Part shown: one piece after another, positions 1 through 7,521 of the stretch | Layout of the letters: every line of letters begins with the position of its first letter | How positions within the stretch are numbered: position 1 is the first letter of the stretch | Assembly: GCA_051648405.1 (NCBI GenBank) | Contig: JBOFFC010000009.1 | Span: 1 to 14,562 of the forward strand | Length of the DNA stretch: 14,562 nt | Direction: 5' to 3' | From: JBOFFC01 sp051648405 | Lineage (GTDB): Bacteria; Planctomycetota; Planctomycetia; Pirellulales; Lacipirellulaceae | Made by a program: the position numbers and the translations under genes | Notes under the pieces: generated by a model | Seen by the model: the letters and a program-made list of their open reading frames with translations, nothing else | Told to the model about the DNA's origin: nothing | Database searches by the model: none

Positions 1-40
1 TTGTCGGTTTGCTACCCGCTCGAACGGCCCGACGCAGCGA

Positions 41-1204
41 CTACTTCGACCGCGGATCGTTGAGGATCGTCTCGCCGTCCGAGCGGTGGCAGAGCTGGTT
101 CATCGTCTCACGGTTGGTGTCGTAGTTGATGAGCGTCACGGAGCCATCGGCGAACGCCGCGTTGATACCAGCCGAGTGGGCCGAGCCGAAGTGGTAGTTC
201 GCAACGATCGAAGAGTTGTTCAGCGGCTGGTCACCCTGGCCGTCTCCTCGAAGCGCCGCGCAAGCCAGACGAAGCTGATCGTAGTCCCACCCGTCGGCCC
301 ATCCGCGATCATCGGCAACCATCGATTGAGCGGCGTTGTACTGCGTAACATGGACGAATTTCTCTCCGATAACCATTGTCTTGCTAGTGCCGTCCGTGAT
401 CTTGTTGGCGGACATCTTGACCTGATAGCCCGCGTGTTGACCTCTCCCAGTGGCGCCAATACCTACGATGTACCAGTCTCCGCGCTGTATTACGCCCCGA
501 AACACAGGCTGCTTTCCCTCAAGCTCTTGTGGTGTCCGCCCCGTGTTCGACCCGGTGCCACCGGGCAATCCCCAAAACGCTTCGACCCAGTTCGTTTCCT
601 GACCAGCGTAGGGCCCACTTGTCGGGGTCTTGTCGGCTACAAACGCCATGAAGGCAGCATCACCCACCTCGGATCGCGACGGCGCCGCGGTAGCTGCGGC
701 ATAGTCGGTCAACGACGCGCCATCACCTGGTGCGAAAGTCACACCTCGCCGTGAAGGGCAGTTGTACAGCGCAACAGCGATCGTCTGCAGCTGGTCCTGC
801 CTTACAATCGACTTGGCGCTGACCTCTTCGATGTACGGCAATATTTGGTACATCCACCCAAGCCCCTGCTTCAGAGGCCCGTTTGCCGGCCCGCGCTTCG
901 CGTTCAACGGCCCGGGCGTAAATGTGTCCTGCAGGTAGAGCTCGATCGACGGCCGAGGTATTGTCCCGCCGGTGGGAAAGATCTTTTGCTGATCGGCGTG
1001 GTTGAGCACCGCGAGCATGATGTTCTTTAGATTGGTAACGCACTGCGTGCGACGCGCCGCCTCGCGCGCCGCCTGCACCGCCGGCAGCAGCAGCGCCACC
1101 AAGATCCCGATGATCGCGATCACCACCAATAGCTCGACGAGCGTGAACGCGCGTCGCTCTTTGGTCGTCTGACTTGTCGTTGCCTGATTCTTGTTCCGGT
1201 CCAT
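41..1204 (-). CDS. DUF1559 family pseudopilin-like protein (H-X9-DG C-terminus)
   Basis: This is a 387-residue protein of the DUF1559 family that is greatly expanded in Planctomycetes; its exact role is unknown. The N-terminus carries a type II/IV prepilin motif: RRAFTLVELL at residues 17-26. Cleavage would fall before Phe20 and put Glu24 at position +5. A hydrophobic helix follows to about residue 43 and ends in the usual PAVQAAREAARR. Near the C-terminus is the H-X9-DG signature (His343, Asp353-Gly354). The protein is probably processed by a prepilin peptidase and exposed at the envelope, perhaps as a minor pseudopilin of a type II-like system. The ATG is preceded by GAGGCAGGC, a weak ribosome-binding site. 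The gene is separated by 274 bases from the glycosidase-like gene upstream, so it may have its own promoter. A LacI-type operator lies about 295 bases upstream. Confidence 0.93.
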   Translation of the reverse strand: MDRNKNQATTSQTTKERRAFTLVELLVVIAIIGILVALLLPAVQAAREAARRTQCVTNLKNIMLAVLNHADQQKIFPTGGTIPRPSIELYLQDTFTPGPLNAKRGPANGPLKQGLGWMYQILPYIEEVSAKSIVRQDQLQTIAVALYNCPSRRGVTFAPGDGASLTDYAAATAAPSRSEVGDAAFMAFVADKTPTSGPYAGQETNWVEAFWGLPGGTGSNTGRTPQELEGKQPVFRGVIQRGDWYIVGIGATGRGQHAGYQVKMSANKITDGTSKTMVIGEKFVHVTQYNAAQSMVADDRGWADGWDYDQLRLACAALRGDGQGDQPLNNSSIVANYHFGSAHSAGINAAFADGSVTLINYDTNRETMNQLCHRSDGETILNDPRSK

Positions 1205-1351
1205 TGCCTGCCTCGGCTCCTGTACAGCGGGCCTCGAAACGCCGGGGGGAGGACCGGCTAACCACCGCTACGCTTGCTTCGCTTCCCTGCAACGACCGCC
1301 CCCGCGACGAAGCGGCCCAGCAGCCGCGTAGCGTGGGAACCCTTGCATCGA

Positions 1352-1373
1352 CCGATCGCCAGGAGGCGATCGG
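1352..1373 (-). terminator. Perfect 9-bp hairpin between the glycosidase and pseudopilin genes
   Basis: CCGATCGCC, a four-base loop AGGA, then GGCGATCGG form a perfect stem. It lies about 105 bases after the stop of the secreted glycosidase gene and about 150 bases before the pseudopilin start. No T-rich tract follows on the minus strand, so it is not a standard intrinsic terminator. It could be a terminator of the weak-U type, an mRNA-stabilising stem, or a 5' leader structure. Confidence 0.35.
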
Positions 1374-1475
1374 CGGTCCGCGGGTGATGAACTACCTCGA
1401 TGAGCTCGGTGAATCAGCGGAAGAGGTGTTGAGCCCGCCCGATAACGCGAAGCGTGCGGACTCGCCACTAACCTG

Positions 1476-1503
1476 ATCCTAACAGCGGCCGCCGATTCTG
1501 CAA
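1476..1503 (-). promoter_or_regulatory. Possible promoter overlapping the cre-like operator
   Basis: On the minus strand TTGCAG (1498-1503) is separated by 16 bases from TAGGAT (1476-1481). These match the sigma-70 hexamers at 3/6 and 4/6. The -35 element would overlap the LacI-type operator, a common arrangement for repression, and the -10 overlaps the stop codon of the glycosidase gene. The resulting leader to the pseudopilin start would be about 265 bases, which is long. The hexamer matches alone are weak, and the support comes mainly from the operator. Confidence 0.3.
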
Positions 1504-3653
1504 GCGCTTTCAAGTCGGTTTTTCTGCGGCGCTAACGGGTTCCGGCCACGCCGCGACCGACGGCCTCGGTAGGTCGCGGCCAGAGAAGCCGTCGCGACTA
1601 GCAGGGCGTTGGCGGCGGAAGGCTCGGGGACCGCGTTGGCGGTCGCCGCCGCCCCGTCTCGCCAGACGACGTAGTCGGCGGAGTTGACCACCCCGTCGCC
1701 GTTGCCGTCGGCCGACAGGTCGCGGACCGAGCCGTAGGTGTCGGCCCAGATCGCGTAGTCGGCCGCGTTCACCAGGCCGTTCCGGTCGTAGTCCCCGGCC
1801 AGAAACGGCAGGAAGACCGTGTCGAGGGCCGCCGCGACCTCGGGGAGCTCGGCGAAGAACCGGCTCCCCTTCTGGGCGCCGTCCAGGTAGTCGAGCAGGG
1901 CCATCGTCGAGAGGGCCACGTTCCAGTTGTCGGCCCAGGCGGGGACGCTGGTCGGCCCCGCGGCGCCGGTCACCCAGCGGGCCGAGTCGGCCAGCCCGTA
2001 CGGCCCCTGCAGGCCCGCCCCCAGCAGCAGTCGCAGGGCCTCCTCGGCGCCCGGGCCCCCGGCCATCAGGGCGAATGCGGCGCTCCACGGCATCAGCAGC
2101 GTTGGCTGCCCGCGGTCGTTGTACAGGCTGTACGGCTGGTACCCGGGGGCGCCCCCCCCCTGCCCCGCGTCGGGCTGCAGCAGGCCGTCGCGCCCGAGTT
2201 GGTCGAGCTTCGCGGCGATCTCCTCCTGGTACTCGACAAAGTTCCGCCACGGGTTCACACGCAGCCCCGCCACCGAGTAGTTGTCGAGGCCGCGGTCGGA
2301 GGTGTCGGCAAACAGATTCAGCAGCGCCTGCGTGAAGGGCGCCCGGAACTGCGAGTCGGAGTGCAGCACGTGCCGCTTTGCCGAATCGACCAGGAAGACC
2401 GACGTGCGGAAGCGGTCGGCGTTCCACTGGTCGGCCAGCGGCACGTTGTGCGAGTCGGAGAGCGCCGCGGCGAGGCTGATCGTCTTCCCCTCCTGCGTGT
2501 ATCCGTCGTACGTCCCGCCGGTGAAACCCGTGGAGGGGAAGTAGGCCAGGCGGAACCCGAGCGCGGCCTCGAACGAGGCGAAGTCGAAGCGGTTCTGCAC
2601 GGCGTCGATCTGCGCGGCGAGCGTGGGGCTCGTCGTAGGCTCGGACTTGTAGCGGTGCAGCGCCAGCGCGACGAACGCCGCGTCGATCGACGACTCCTCG
2701 CGATTTCCGAATGGCTGCGCGTTCGACCAGTTCACGAACCGCGTCGGTAGGAAGGTCGAACGCGTCCGGACCCCGTCGAGGGTCGTCGCCACCTGCGCGA
2801 CGTAGGCGTCGGCGGTCGGCTGATCGACCCACCCGCGACGCACGGCCGACGGCAACGACCAGAGCACGCCGGCCGTTGTGTTGAGGGCCGCCACGTTGAC
2901 GTCCTTGGACGTGTTGGGGATCAGCCCGTGGTTTCGGCTGCGCGAGTCCCAGAGGGCGTCGAACTGGCGATGAGCGACTCGCTCGGCGATCGTGGCGATC
3001 GGCGCCGTCGCGACGTCGAGCGGCCCCCCCGGCTCGACCAAGCTGACGTCGTCCAGGTAGATCGAGCCGCTCGCCGCCGCGCCATTGGGCTGGGCGAGGA
3101 ACGACATCGCGTAGGTCCGATCGAGCTGCGGCGACCCCACGACTTGCAGGTCGGTCCCCGGGTTCAGGCCGGTCTCGATCTTCGTCCACCCCGCGCCGGC
3201 CGGGACCGCGAACGTGCGGAACGCCTGATGGCTACTCGAGTCCCGGTAGTCCTTCAGCTCGAGCGTGAAGCTCAGCGGCGCCCCCGTGTCGTTGCGGACG
3301 TACGCCTCGAACCGCTCGTAGCGGGTGAGGTCGCGGGTCTGGCGAGCCGGCTCGCTCGCCAACGCGCTGGAGAAGGTCTGAAAGAACTTCGTCGCGCCAT
3401 CGGGCGTCGATCCCAAGTCCACGCGGTAAGCCCCGGCCCCCGAACGCACGACCGACGACTGGAGCGAGACCCCCGACGTGCTGCCACCCAGGAACACGCC
3501 CCCCCAGTTGTTGCGGAGGCCCTCGCCGACGATGGCGGTCCGCTCGCCGTTGAACAGTGGGACGATCGACAGGTCGCCGCCACGCGCGCAGCTAGCCGAA
3601 CTGGTCGCGAGCGCGACGCACCAAGCCGATATCAGAAGAGAATGCCGCCCCAT
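1479..3653 (-). CDS. Secreted glycoside hydrolase-like protein with dockerin and PEP-CTERM tail
   Basis: The 724-residue protein begins with a signal peptide (MGRHSLLISAWCVALATSS). An N-terminal beta-rich region (about 30-200) resembles a carbohydrate-binding jelly roll. A helical region (about 215-600) resembles the (alpha/alpha)6 glucoamylase-like fold of the GH144/PF10091 and DUF3131 groups, with stretches such as GVLWSLPSAVRRGW, EESSIDAAF and YTQEGKTISLAAALSD. At 620-667 are two EF-hand-like dockerin repeats (GDYDRNGLVNAADY and DGNGDGVVNSADY), then VPEPS at 675-679, a hydrophobic helix, and the Arg-rich cluster RGRRSRRGR. A further 20 residues follow the Arg cluster, which is unusual for a PEP-CTERM protein. 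I chose the ATG at 3653 over an in-frame GTG at 3698. It gives a clean signal peptide, has an AAGG upstream, and avoids overlap with the lacI-type gene 22 bases upstream. The dockerin and PEP-CTERM calls are firm; the enzyme family is tentative. Confidence 0.75.
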   Translation of the reverse strand: MGRHSLLISAWCVALATSSASCARGGDLSIVPLFNGERTAIVGEGLRNNWGGVFLGGSTSGVSLQSSVVRSGAGAYRVDLGSTPDGATKFFQTFSSALASEPARQTRDLTRYERFEAYVRNDTGAPLSFTLELKDYRDSSSHQAFRTFAVPAGAGWTKIETGLNPGTDLQVVGSPQLDRTYAMSFLAQPNGAAASGSIYLDDVSLVEPGGPLDVATAPIATIAERVAHRQFDALWDSRSRNHGLIPNTSKDVNVAALNTTAGVLWSLPSAVRRGWVDQPTADAYVAQVATTLDGVRTRSTFLPTRFVNWSNAQPFGNREESSIDAAFVALALHRYKSEPTTSPTLAAQIDAVQNRFDFASFEAALGFRLAYFPSTGFTGGTYDGYTQEGKTISLAAALSDSHNVPLADQWNADRFRTSVFLVDSAKRHVLHSDSQFRAPFTQALLNLFADTSDRGLDNYSVAGLRVNPWRNFVEYQEEIAAKLDQLGRDGLLQPDAGQGGGAPGYQPYSLYNDRGQPTLLMPWSAAFALMAGGPGAEEALRLLLGAGLQGPYGLADSARWVTGAAGPTSVPAWADNWNVALSTMALLDYLDGAQKGSRFFAELPEVAAALDTVFLPFLAGDYDRNGLVNAADYAIWADTYGSVRDLSADGNGDGVVNSADYVVWRDGAAATANAVPEPSAANALLVATASLAATYRGRRSRRGRNPLAPQKNRLESACRIGGRC
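1499..1512 (-). promoter_or_regulatory. LacI-family (cre-like) operator B
   Basis: The minus strand reads TGAAAGCGCTTGCA, a near-perfect palindrome matching the classical LacI/CcpA-type consensus with a central CG. It differs at one of 14 positions from the operator upstream of the GH3 gene. It lies inside the last codons of the secreted glycosidase gene, about 295 bases upstream of the pseudopilin. It may control that gene, or act as an auxiliary operator for the operon. Confidence 0.6.
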
Positions 3654-3675
3654 CGCCCCGCCTTGTGCCTGCTGC

Positions 3676-4692
3676 CTACGTCGAGTTGTGCGTCCCACAA
3701 GACTCGCGCACGACGAGGTCGGTCTTGAGCGTCACTTTGGTGGACTCGCGCTCGGGATCCGCCAACCGCTTACAGACGAGGTCGATCGCGGTCGCCCCCA
3801 TCTCGGCCATCGGGACGTGGACCGTCGTGAGCCGCGGCCGCGTGAGCTGCGCGATGCGTGTGTCGTCGAACCCGACCACGCGCAGGTCCTCGGGGACGCG
3901 AAGGGTCGCCGCGATCGCCGCATCGACGACGCCGGCCGCCATCTCGTCGTTCGCCGCGAAGACCGTGGCCCGGGACCGTGACCAATCGATAACGTGCTCG
4001 ACGGCAAAGTCAAACGCGGTTTGGTAGCGGTAGTCGAGGTGCCACACGTCCTGCGGCCCCGCGGGGCGGCCGACATCGGCCAGCACTTTGCGGTAGGCGT
4101 GCAGGCGGTCGATCGTGTCGAGGTTTGTCTCGTGCCCGCCGATGAACACGATCCTCCCGCCGGGGCGGGTCGCCACGAGGTGGCGGACCATCGCCTCGGC
4201 ACCGCGGTGCTGGTCGATCACGACGCTGTCGTGCGCGACCCCCTCGACGTCCCCGTCGAGCACCACCAGCGGCATGTCGGTGCTCGCGAGCGACGTGCGG
4301 ATCCGCGAGTTCATCTCCGAGACCATCACGATGATCCCATCGACCAGCCCCGCCGTGCCGACCGTCGAGAGCACGTCGTGGCCGTCGTCGTCGGCGGTCA
4401 CCGCGGAGACCAGCAGGTGGTAACCCAACTCGCGGGTTTTGAGGTTCGCCCCGCGGATGATCTCGGAGTAGAACTCGCCGTGCAGGTCGGGGAGCACCAG
4501 CCCGAGGATGTTGCTCTTACGCAGCATCAAACCTCGAGCGAAGACGTTGGGGCGGTACCCGAGGTCGCGGATCGCCTCTTCGACGCGGGCCGCGGTCTCG
4601 GAATTGACCACGTTGCGTCGATTCAGCACTCGCGAAACCGTGCTGATCGACACGTTGGCGCGGCGTGCGACGTCCTCGATCGATGCGGCCAT
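3676..4692 (-). CDS. LacI-family transcriptional regulator
   Basis: The 338-residue protein has the standard two-domain LacI layout. Residues 1-55 form the helix-turn-helix and hinge, seen as SIEDVARRANVSISTVSRVLN followed by the YRPN turn. Residues about 60-335 are a periplasmic-binding-protein-like sugar sensor with the typical LGLVLPDL, FIGGHE, FAANDEMAAG and VVGFDDTRIA blocks. The ATG at 4692 is preceded by AACAGGACTT, a good ribosome-binding site; an in-frame TTG at 4803 would add an implausible Arg-rich extension. The gene sits between two glycosidase genes, 157 bases after GH3 and 22 bases before the dockerin/PEP-CTERM protein. Two cre-like operators nearby make it a likely local repressor, released by an oligosaccharide. 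The inducer cannot be read from the sequence. Confidence 0.95.
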   Translation of the reverse strand: MAASIEDVARRANVSISTVSRVLNRRNVVNSETAARVEEAIRDLGYRPNVFARGLMLRKSNILGLVLPDLHGEFYSEIIRGANLKTRELGYHLLVSAVTADDDGHDVLSTVGTAGLVDGIIVMVSEMNSRIRTSLASTDMPLVVLDGDVEGVAHDSVVIDQHRGAEAMVRHLVATRPGGRIVFIGGHETNLDTIDRLHAYRKVLADVGRPAGPQDVWHLDYRYQTAFDFAVEHVIDWSRSRATVFAANDEMAAGVVDAAIAATLRVPEDLRVVGFDDTRIAQLTRPRLTTVHVPMAEMGATAIDLVCKRLADPERESTKVTLKTDLVVRESCGTHNST

Positions 4693-4849
4693 AAGTCCTG
4701 TTGCCGGCGAATGCCGTGCGCTGCCGGAGTTTAGAGGCGGTCCGTGCCATAGGAGCCGGCGCGATGCCCGCCATCCCTGGCCGCACGCGCGCCGCTCACG
4801 CAATCGACTCTACTCTCGGCGACCGCCGCCAACAACGGCGATCTTCGCG

Positions 4850-7291
4850 TTATCTCGTTTGTGCGTCAGCACTTGCAGACGCCGCCGACTTCGCGATCGC
4901 CGGGTCGCGGAGCACGAACTCGCCGCCGAGGGGCGCCGACGCGCTGCCGCCAATCCCGACGCGGAACTTGCCCGGCTCGAGGACCCGACGGGCGTTGTTG
5001 TCGAAGTACGCGAGCTGATCGGTGCTGAGGGCGAACTCGACGACCGTGGACTCGCCGGGCTCGAGCGTGATCCGGCGGTGGTCCTTCAGCTCGCGAACCG
5101 GACGGACGATCCGCGCGGCCACGTCCTGCACGTAGAGCTGGGCGACCTCGGTCGCGGCGCGGGCGCCTCGGTTGGTGAGACGGGCGCGGACCGCGAGCGT
5201 TTGCCCGGGCTCGATCGTCGCCGTGGAGACCTCGAGGCCCTCGTAGACGAAGTCGCCGTAGGTCAGGCCGTAGCCGAACGGGAACAGCGGGAACGGATCG
5301 ACGTCAACGTAGTGCGAGCGGTACTTCTGCTCTTCGGGGAAGTCCGCCAGGCCCGTCTCCACGAGCCCCCGCGTCCCCGGCAGCGGCGGACGGCCGGTGC
5401 TGGGGTGGTTGTAGTACAGCGGGGCCTGCCCAACCTGCTTCGGGAAGGTCACCGGGAGCCGCCCCGACGGCGACTCAACCCCCAGCAGCAGGTCGGCGAG
5501 CGCCGGCCCCCCCTGGCTACCGGGGTGCCAGGCGAACAGGGCGGCGTCTGCGGACTGGACCTCGGCGCCGATCGTCAACGGCCGACCGGCAAGGAACACC
5601 ACGACGGTCGGCGTGCCGGTCTCGGCCACGCGCTCGACGAGCTCCGACTGAAGCCCCGGGAGCGTTAGGTCGGCTCGGCTCCGCGCCTCGCCCGACCAGA
5701 GCCAACCCTCTCCAACGCAAACGATCGCGACGTCCGCCCCGTGCGCGGCGGCGACCGCCTTGGCGATCCCGTCGCGCGAAGCGTCGAGGGGGTCCTTGAG
5801 GGCCCCCTCGAACGACACCTCGACTTTGCCGCGGAACGCCTCGACGAGCCCTCCGCGCGGCGTTACCGACTCCTCGACTTTGCCGTCGAGCATCCAGCAC
5901 CCCAGTTGGTCGCGCGCCGCGTCGGCCAGCGGGCCGACGATCGCCACCCGCTTGAGCTTCATCGAGTCGAGCGGGAGGACCCCCCCGTCGTTCTTTAGCA
6001 GCACCATGCTCTCGCGGGCGATGCGTCGCGCCAGCGAAATCGATTCCTTGGTCGGAGCGAGACCCGCGTCGTCGCCGCGCGCAGGGATCGGGACAAGCGC
6101 GTACTCGAACTTCACTCGCAAGACGCGGCGGACCGCGTCGTCGATCAGCTCGACCGGGACGCGGCCCGCTTCGACGTGCGATCGCAGGTGGTCGCGGTAG
6201 GTGGAGCTCGCCATCTCCATATCGACGCCGGCGAGCAGCGCCAGCTCGGCCGCCTCGGACGGGCCGTCGGCGAAACCGTGCTCGACGAGCTCGAGCACCG
6301 AGCCCCAGTCGCTGACGACCAGCCCGTCGAAGCCCCAGCGGCGCTTCAGGACTTGCCGAACGAGCTCCTCGTGCCCGCTAGCGGGGACACCGTTGACGGT
6401 GCTGAAGCCGGTCATCACCGTGTCGCACCCCGCGTCGATGGCGGCCCGGAAGGGCGCCAAGAAGACGCTGTGCAGCTCGCTGGTGCTGAGCTCGGCTCGG
6501 TTGTAGTCGCGGCCCCCTTCGGAGAGGCCGTACCCCACGAAGTGCTTCGCGCAGGCAGCGATCCCCGGCGACCCGTCGGCGAGCGGCCGCTGGTATCCGC
6601 GGACCATCGCCGCCGCGAACTGGCTGGCGACGAGCGGGTCTTCGCCGAGCGATTCGGCGATCCGTCCCCAGCGGGCGTCGCGCGTTACGTCCATCATCGG
6701 AGCGAATGTCCAGTTCACGCCGCGGCTTCGGGCTTCGGCAGCGGCGACCGTGGCGGCCTGCTCGGCGAGCTCCGGCGACCACGCGGCTGCCTGCCCAAGC
6801 GGGATCGGGAAGACGGTCCGGAACCCATGGATCACGTCGCGCGGCACGAGTAGCGGCAGGCCGAGTCGCGACTCCTTGGTCGCGATCCGCTGTGCCTCGC
6901 GCACGTGGGCCGTGCTCCCGGTGTAGAACAACGACCCGATCCGACCTTGGCGGACGTCGGCGGCGATCTCCGACGGGAGGGTCTCGCCCGCCGACGCGAC
7001 CTGGACAAGCTGGCCGATCTTCTCCGAGAGCGTCATCAGGCCGAGCGCCCGCTCGACGCGTTCGTCGATCGTGCCCTCGGTCCAGTCGATCCCCAGGGGC
7101 ACGACGGGGCCCTCTTCGGACCGCGTCTCCGGCTTAGCACCGGCCTTCGGCAACGCGGGGTTGAAATCGACGAGGCCCTCGGCCGCCGCCGCGAGTCGGC
7201 CTGCGCAACACAGCGGCGCCGCTAAGGCCGCAACAGCGACCAGCGAACCGACGTGTCGAGTGAAGGGAGTCGAGCAGAGAAGAGCGTGCAT
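4850..7291 (-). CDS. bglX: Glycoside hydrolase family 3, BglX-like beta-glucosidase
   Basis: The protein is 813 residues from the chosen ATG, close to periplasmic BglX enzymes with a C-terminal fibronectin III-like domain. It has a signal peptide (core about 14-30, VGSLVAVAALAAPLCCAG). The GH3 N-terminal TIM barrel shows DVIHGFRTVFPIPLG, NWTFAPMMDVTRDARWGRI, KHFVGYG (249-255) and GGRDYN. The nucleophile Asp328 lies in VVSDWGS. The GH3 C domain follows, then the Fn3-like domain (VAQLYVQD, LEPGESTVVEFAL, GKFRVGIGGSA). It should release glucose from the non-reducing end of beta-glucosides in the periplasm. The start is uncertain: ATG at 7291 has GCGGGG upstream, ATG at 7309 is possible, and ATG at 7399 would place the operator inside the gene. 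It is first in the minus-strand block and is followed by its likely regulator. The family is certain; the symbol is by analogy with E. coli. Confidence 0.92.
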   Translation of the reverse strand: MHALLCSTPFTRHVGSLVAVAALAAPLCCAGRLAAAAEGLVDFNPALPKAGAKPETRSEEGPVVPLGIDWTEGTIDERVERALGLMTLSEKIGQLVQVASAGETLPSEIAADVRQGRIGSLFYTGSTAHVREAQRIATKESRLGLPLLVPRDVIHGFRTVFPIPLGQAAAWSPELAEQAATVAAAEARSRGVNWTFAPMMDVTRDARWGRIAESLGEDPLVASQFAAAMVRGYQRPLADGSPGIAACAKHFVGYGLSEGGRDYNRAELSTSELHSVFLAPFRAAIDAGCDTVMTGFSTVNGVPASGHEELVRQVLKRRWGFDGLVVSDWGSVLELVEHGFADGPSEAAELALLAGVDMEMASSTYRDHLRSHVEAGRVPVELIDDAVRRVLRVKFEYALVPIPARGDDAGLAPTKESISLARRIARESMVLLKNDGGVLPLDSMKLKRVAIVGPLADAARDQLGCWMLDGKVEESVTPRGGLVEAFRGKVEVSFEGALKDPLDASRDGIAKAVAAAHGADVAIVCVGEGWLWSGEARSRADLTLPGLQSELVERVAETGTPTVVVFLAGRPLTIGAEVQSADAALFAWHPGSQGGPALADLLLGVESPSGRLPVTFPKQVGQAPLYYNHPSTGRPPLPGTRGLVETGLADFPEEQKYRSHYVDVDPFPLFPFGYGLTYGDFVYEGLEVSTATIEPGQTLAVRARLTNRGARAATEVAQLYVQDVAARIVRPVRELKDHRRITLEPGESTVVEFALSTDQLAYFDNNARRVLEPGKFRVGIGGSASAPLGGEFVLRDPAIAKSAASASADAQTR

Positions 7292-7521
7292 CCCCGCATG
7301 AAAACCCATCGGGGCGGGAAATGCAAACGCTTTCACCCGAGAATCCGGCCTGTTCGACCGCGAGATTCCCGCACCGAGCCGCACAGCGAACGCCGCCATC
7401 GCGCCGCGCGGTCGCCGGCGGCGGCGTCACGACCAGGCTGTCGAGGCGCCGCGGGCGCACGTGAGTTGTCGCTACACTGGCTTCGCTCAGGCTCGCCAGT
7501 TCCCCGGTTTCTCGCTCTCCT
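7292..7521. other. Divergent intergenic region between GH3 and PAD genes
   Basis: This 230-base region separates two divergent genes and must hold both promoters. The only clear element is the LacI-type operator at 7322-7335. On the plus strand TACACT (about 7473-7478) could serve as a -10 for the PAD gene, but no convincing -35 is at the right distance. No good Shine-Dalgarno sequence precedes the PAD start. Confidence 0.5.
7322..7335 (-). promoter_or_regulatory. LacI-family (cre-like) operator A, upstream of GH3
   Basis: The minus strand reads TGAAAGCGTTTGCA, matching the LacI/CcpA-type consensus TGNAANCGNTTNCA. It lies 30 bases upstream of the chosen GH3 start, a position that would block transcription. 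It differs at one of 14 positions from operator B at 1499-1512. Together with the LacI-type gene next door, it suggests that the glycosidase operon is repressed until its substrate appears. Confidence 0.75.

Noticed and set aside
86..754. 222-codon open frame on the plus strand
   Set aside because: It is antisense to the DUF1559 gene, whose prepilin motif and H-X9-DG end are unmistakable.
3654..3698. GTG start for the dockerin/PEP-CTERM protein at 3698
   Set aside because: It would prepend an Arg/Gln-rich stretch before a clean signal peptide and overlap the LacI gene; the ATG at 3653 has a ribosome-binding site and the right spacing.
4692..4850. Terminator between GH3 and the LacI-type gene
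   Set aside because: Only a 4-bp stem (CGCC, GTTGTT, GGCG) without a T-run is visible just after the GH3 stop; read-through into the regulator seems more likely.
7292..7399. ATG at 7399 as the GH3 start
   Set aside because: It would bury the operator inside the gene and put about 36 residues without family features ahead of the signal peptide.
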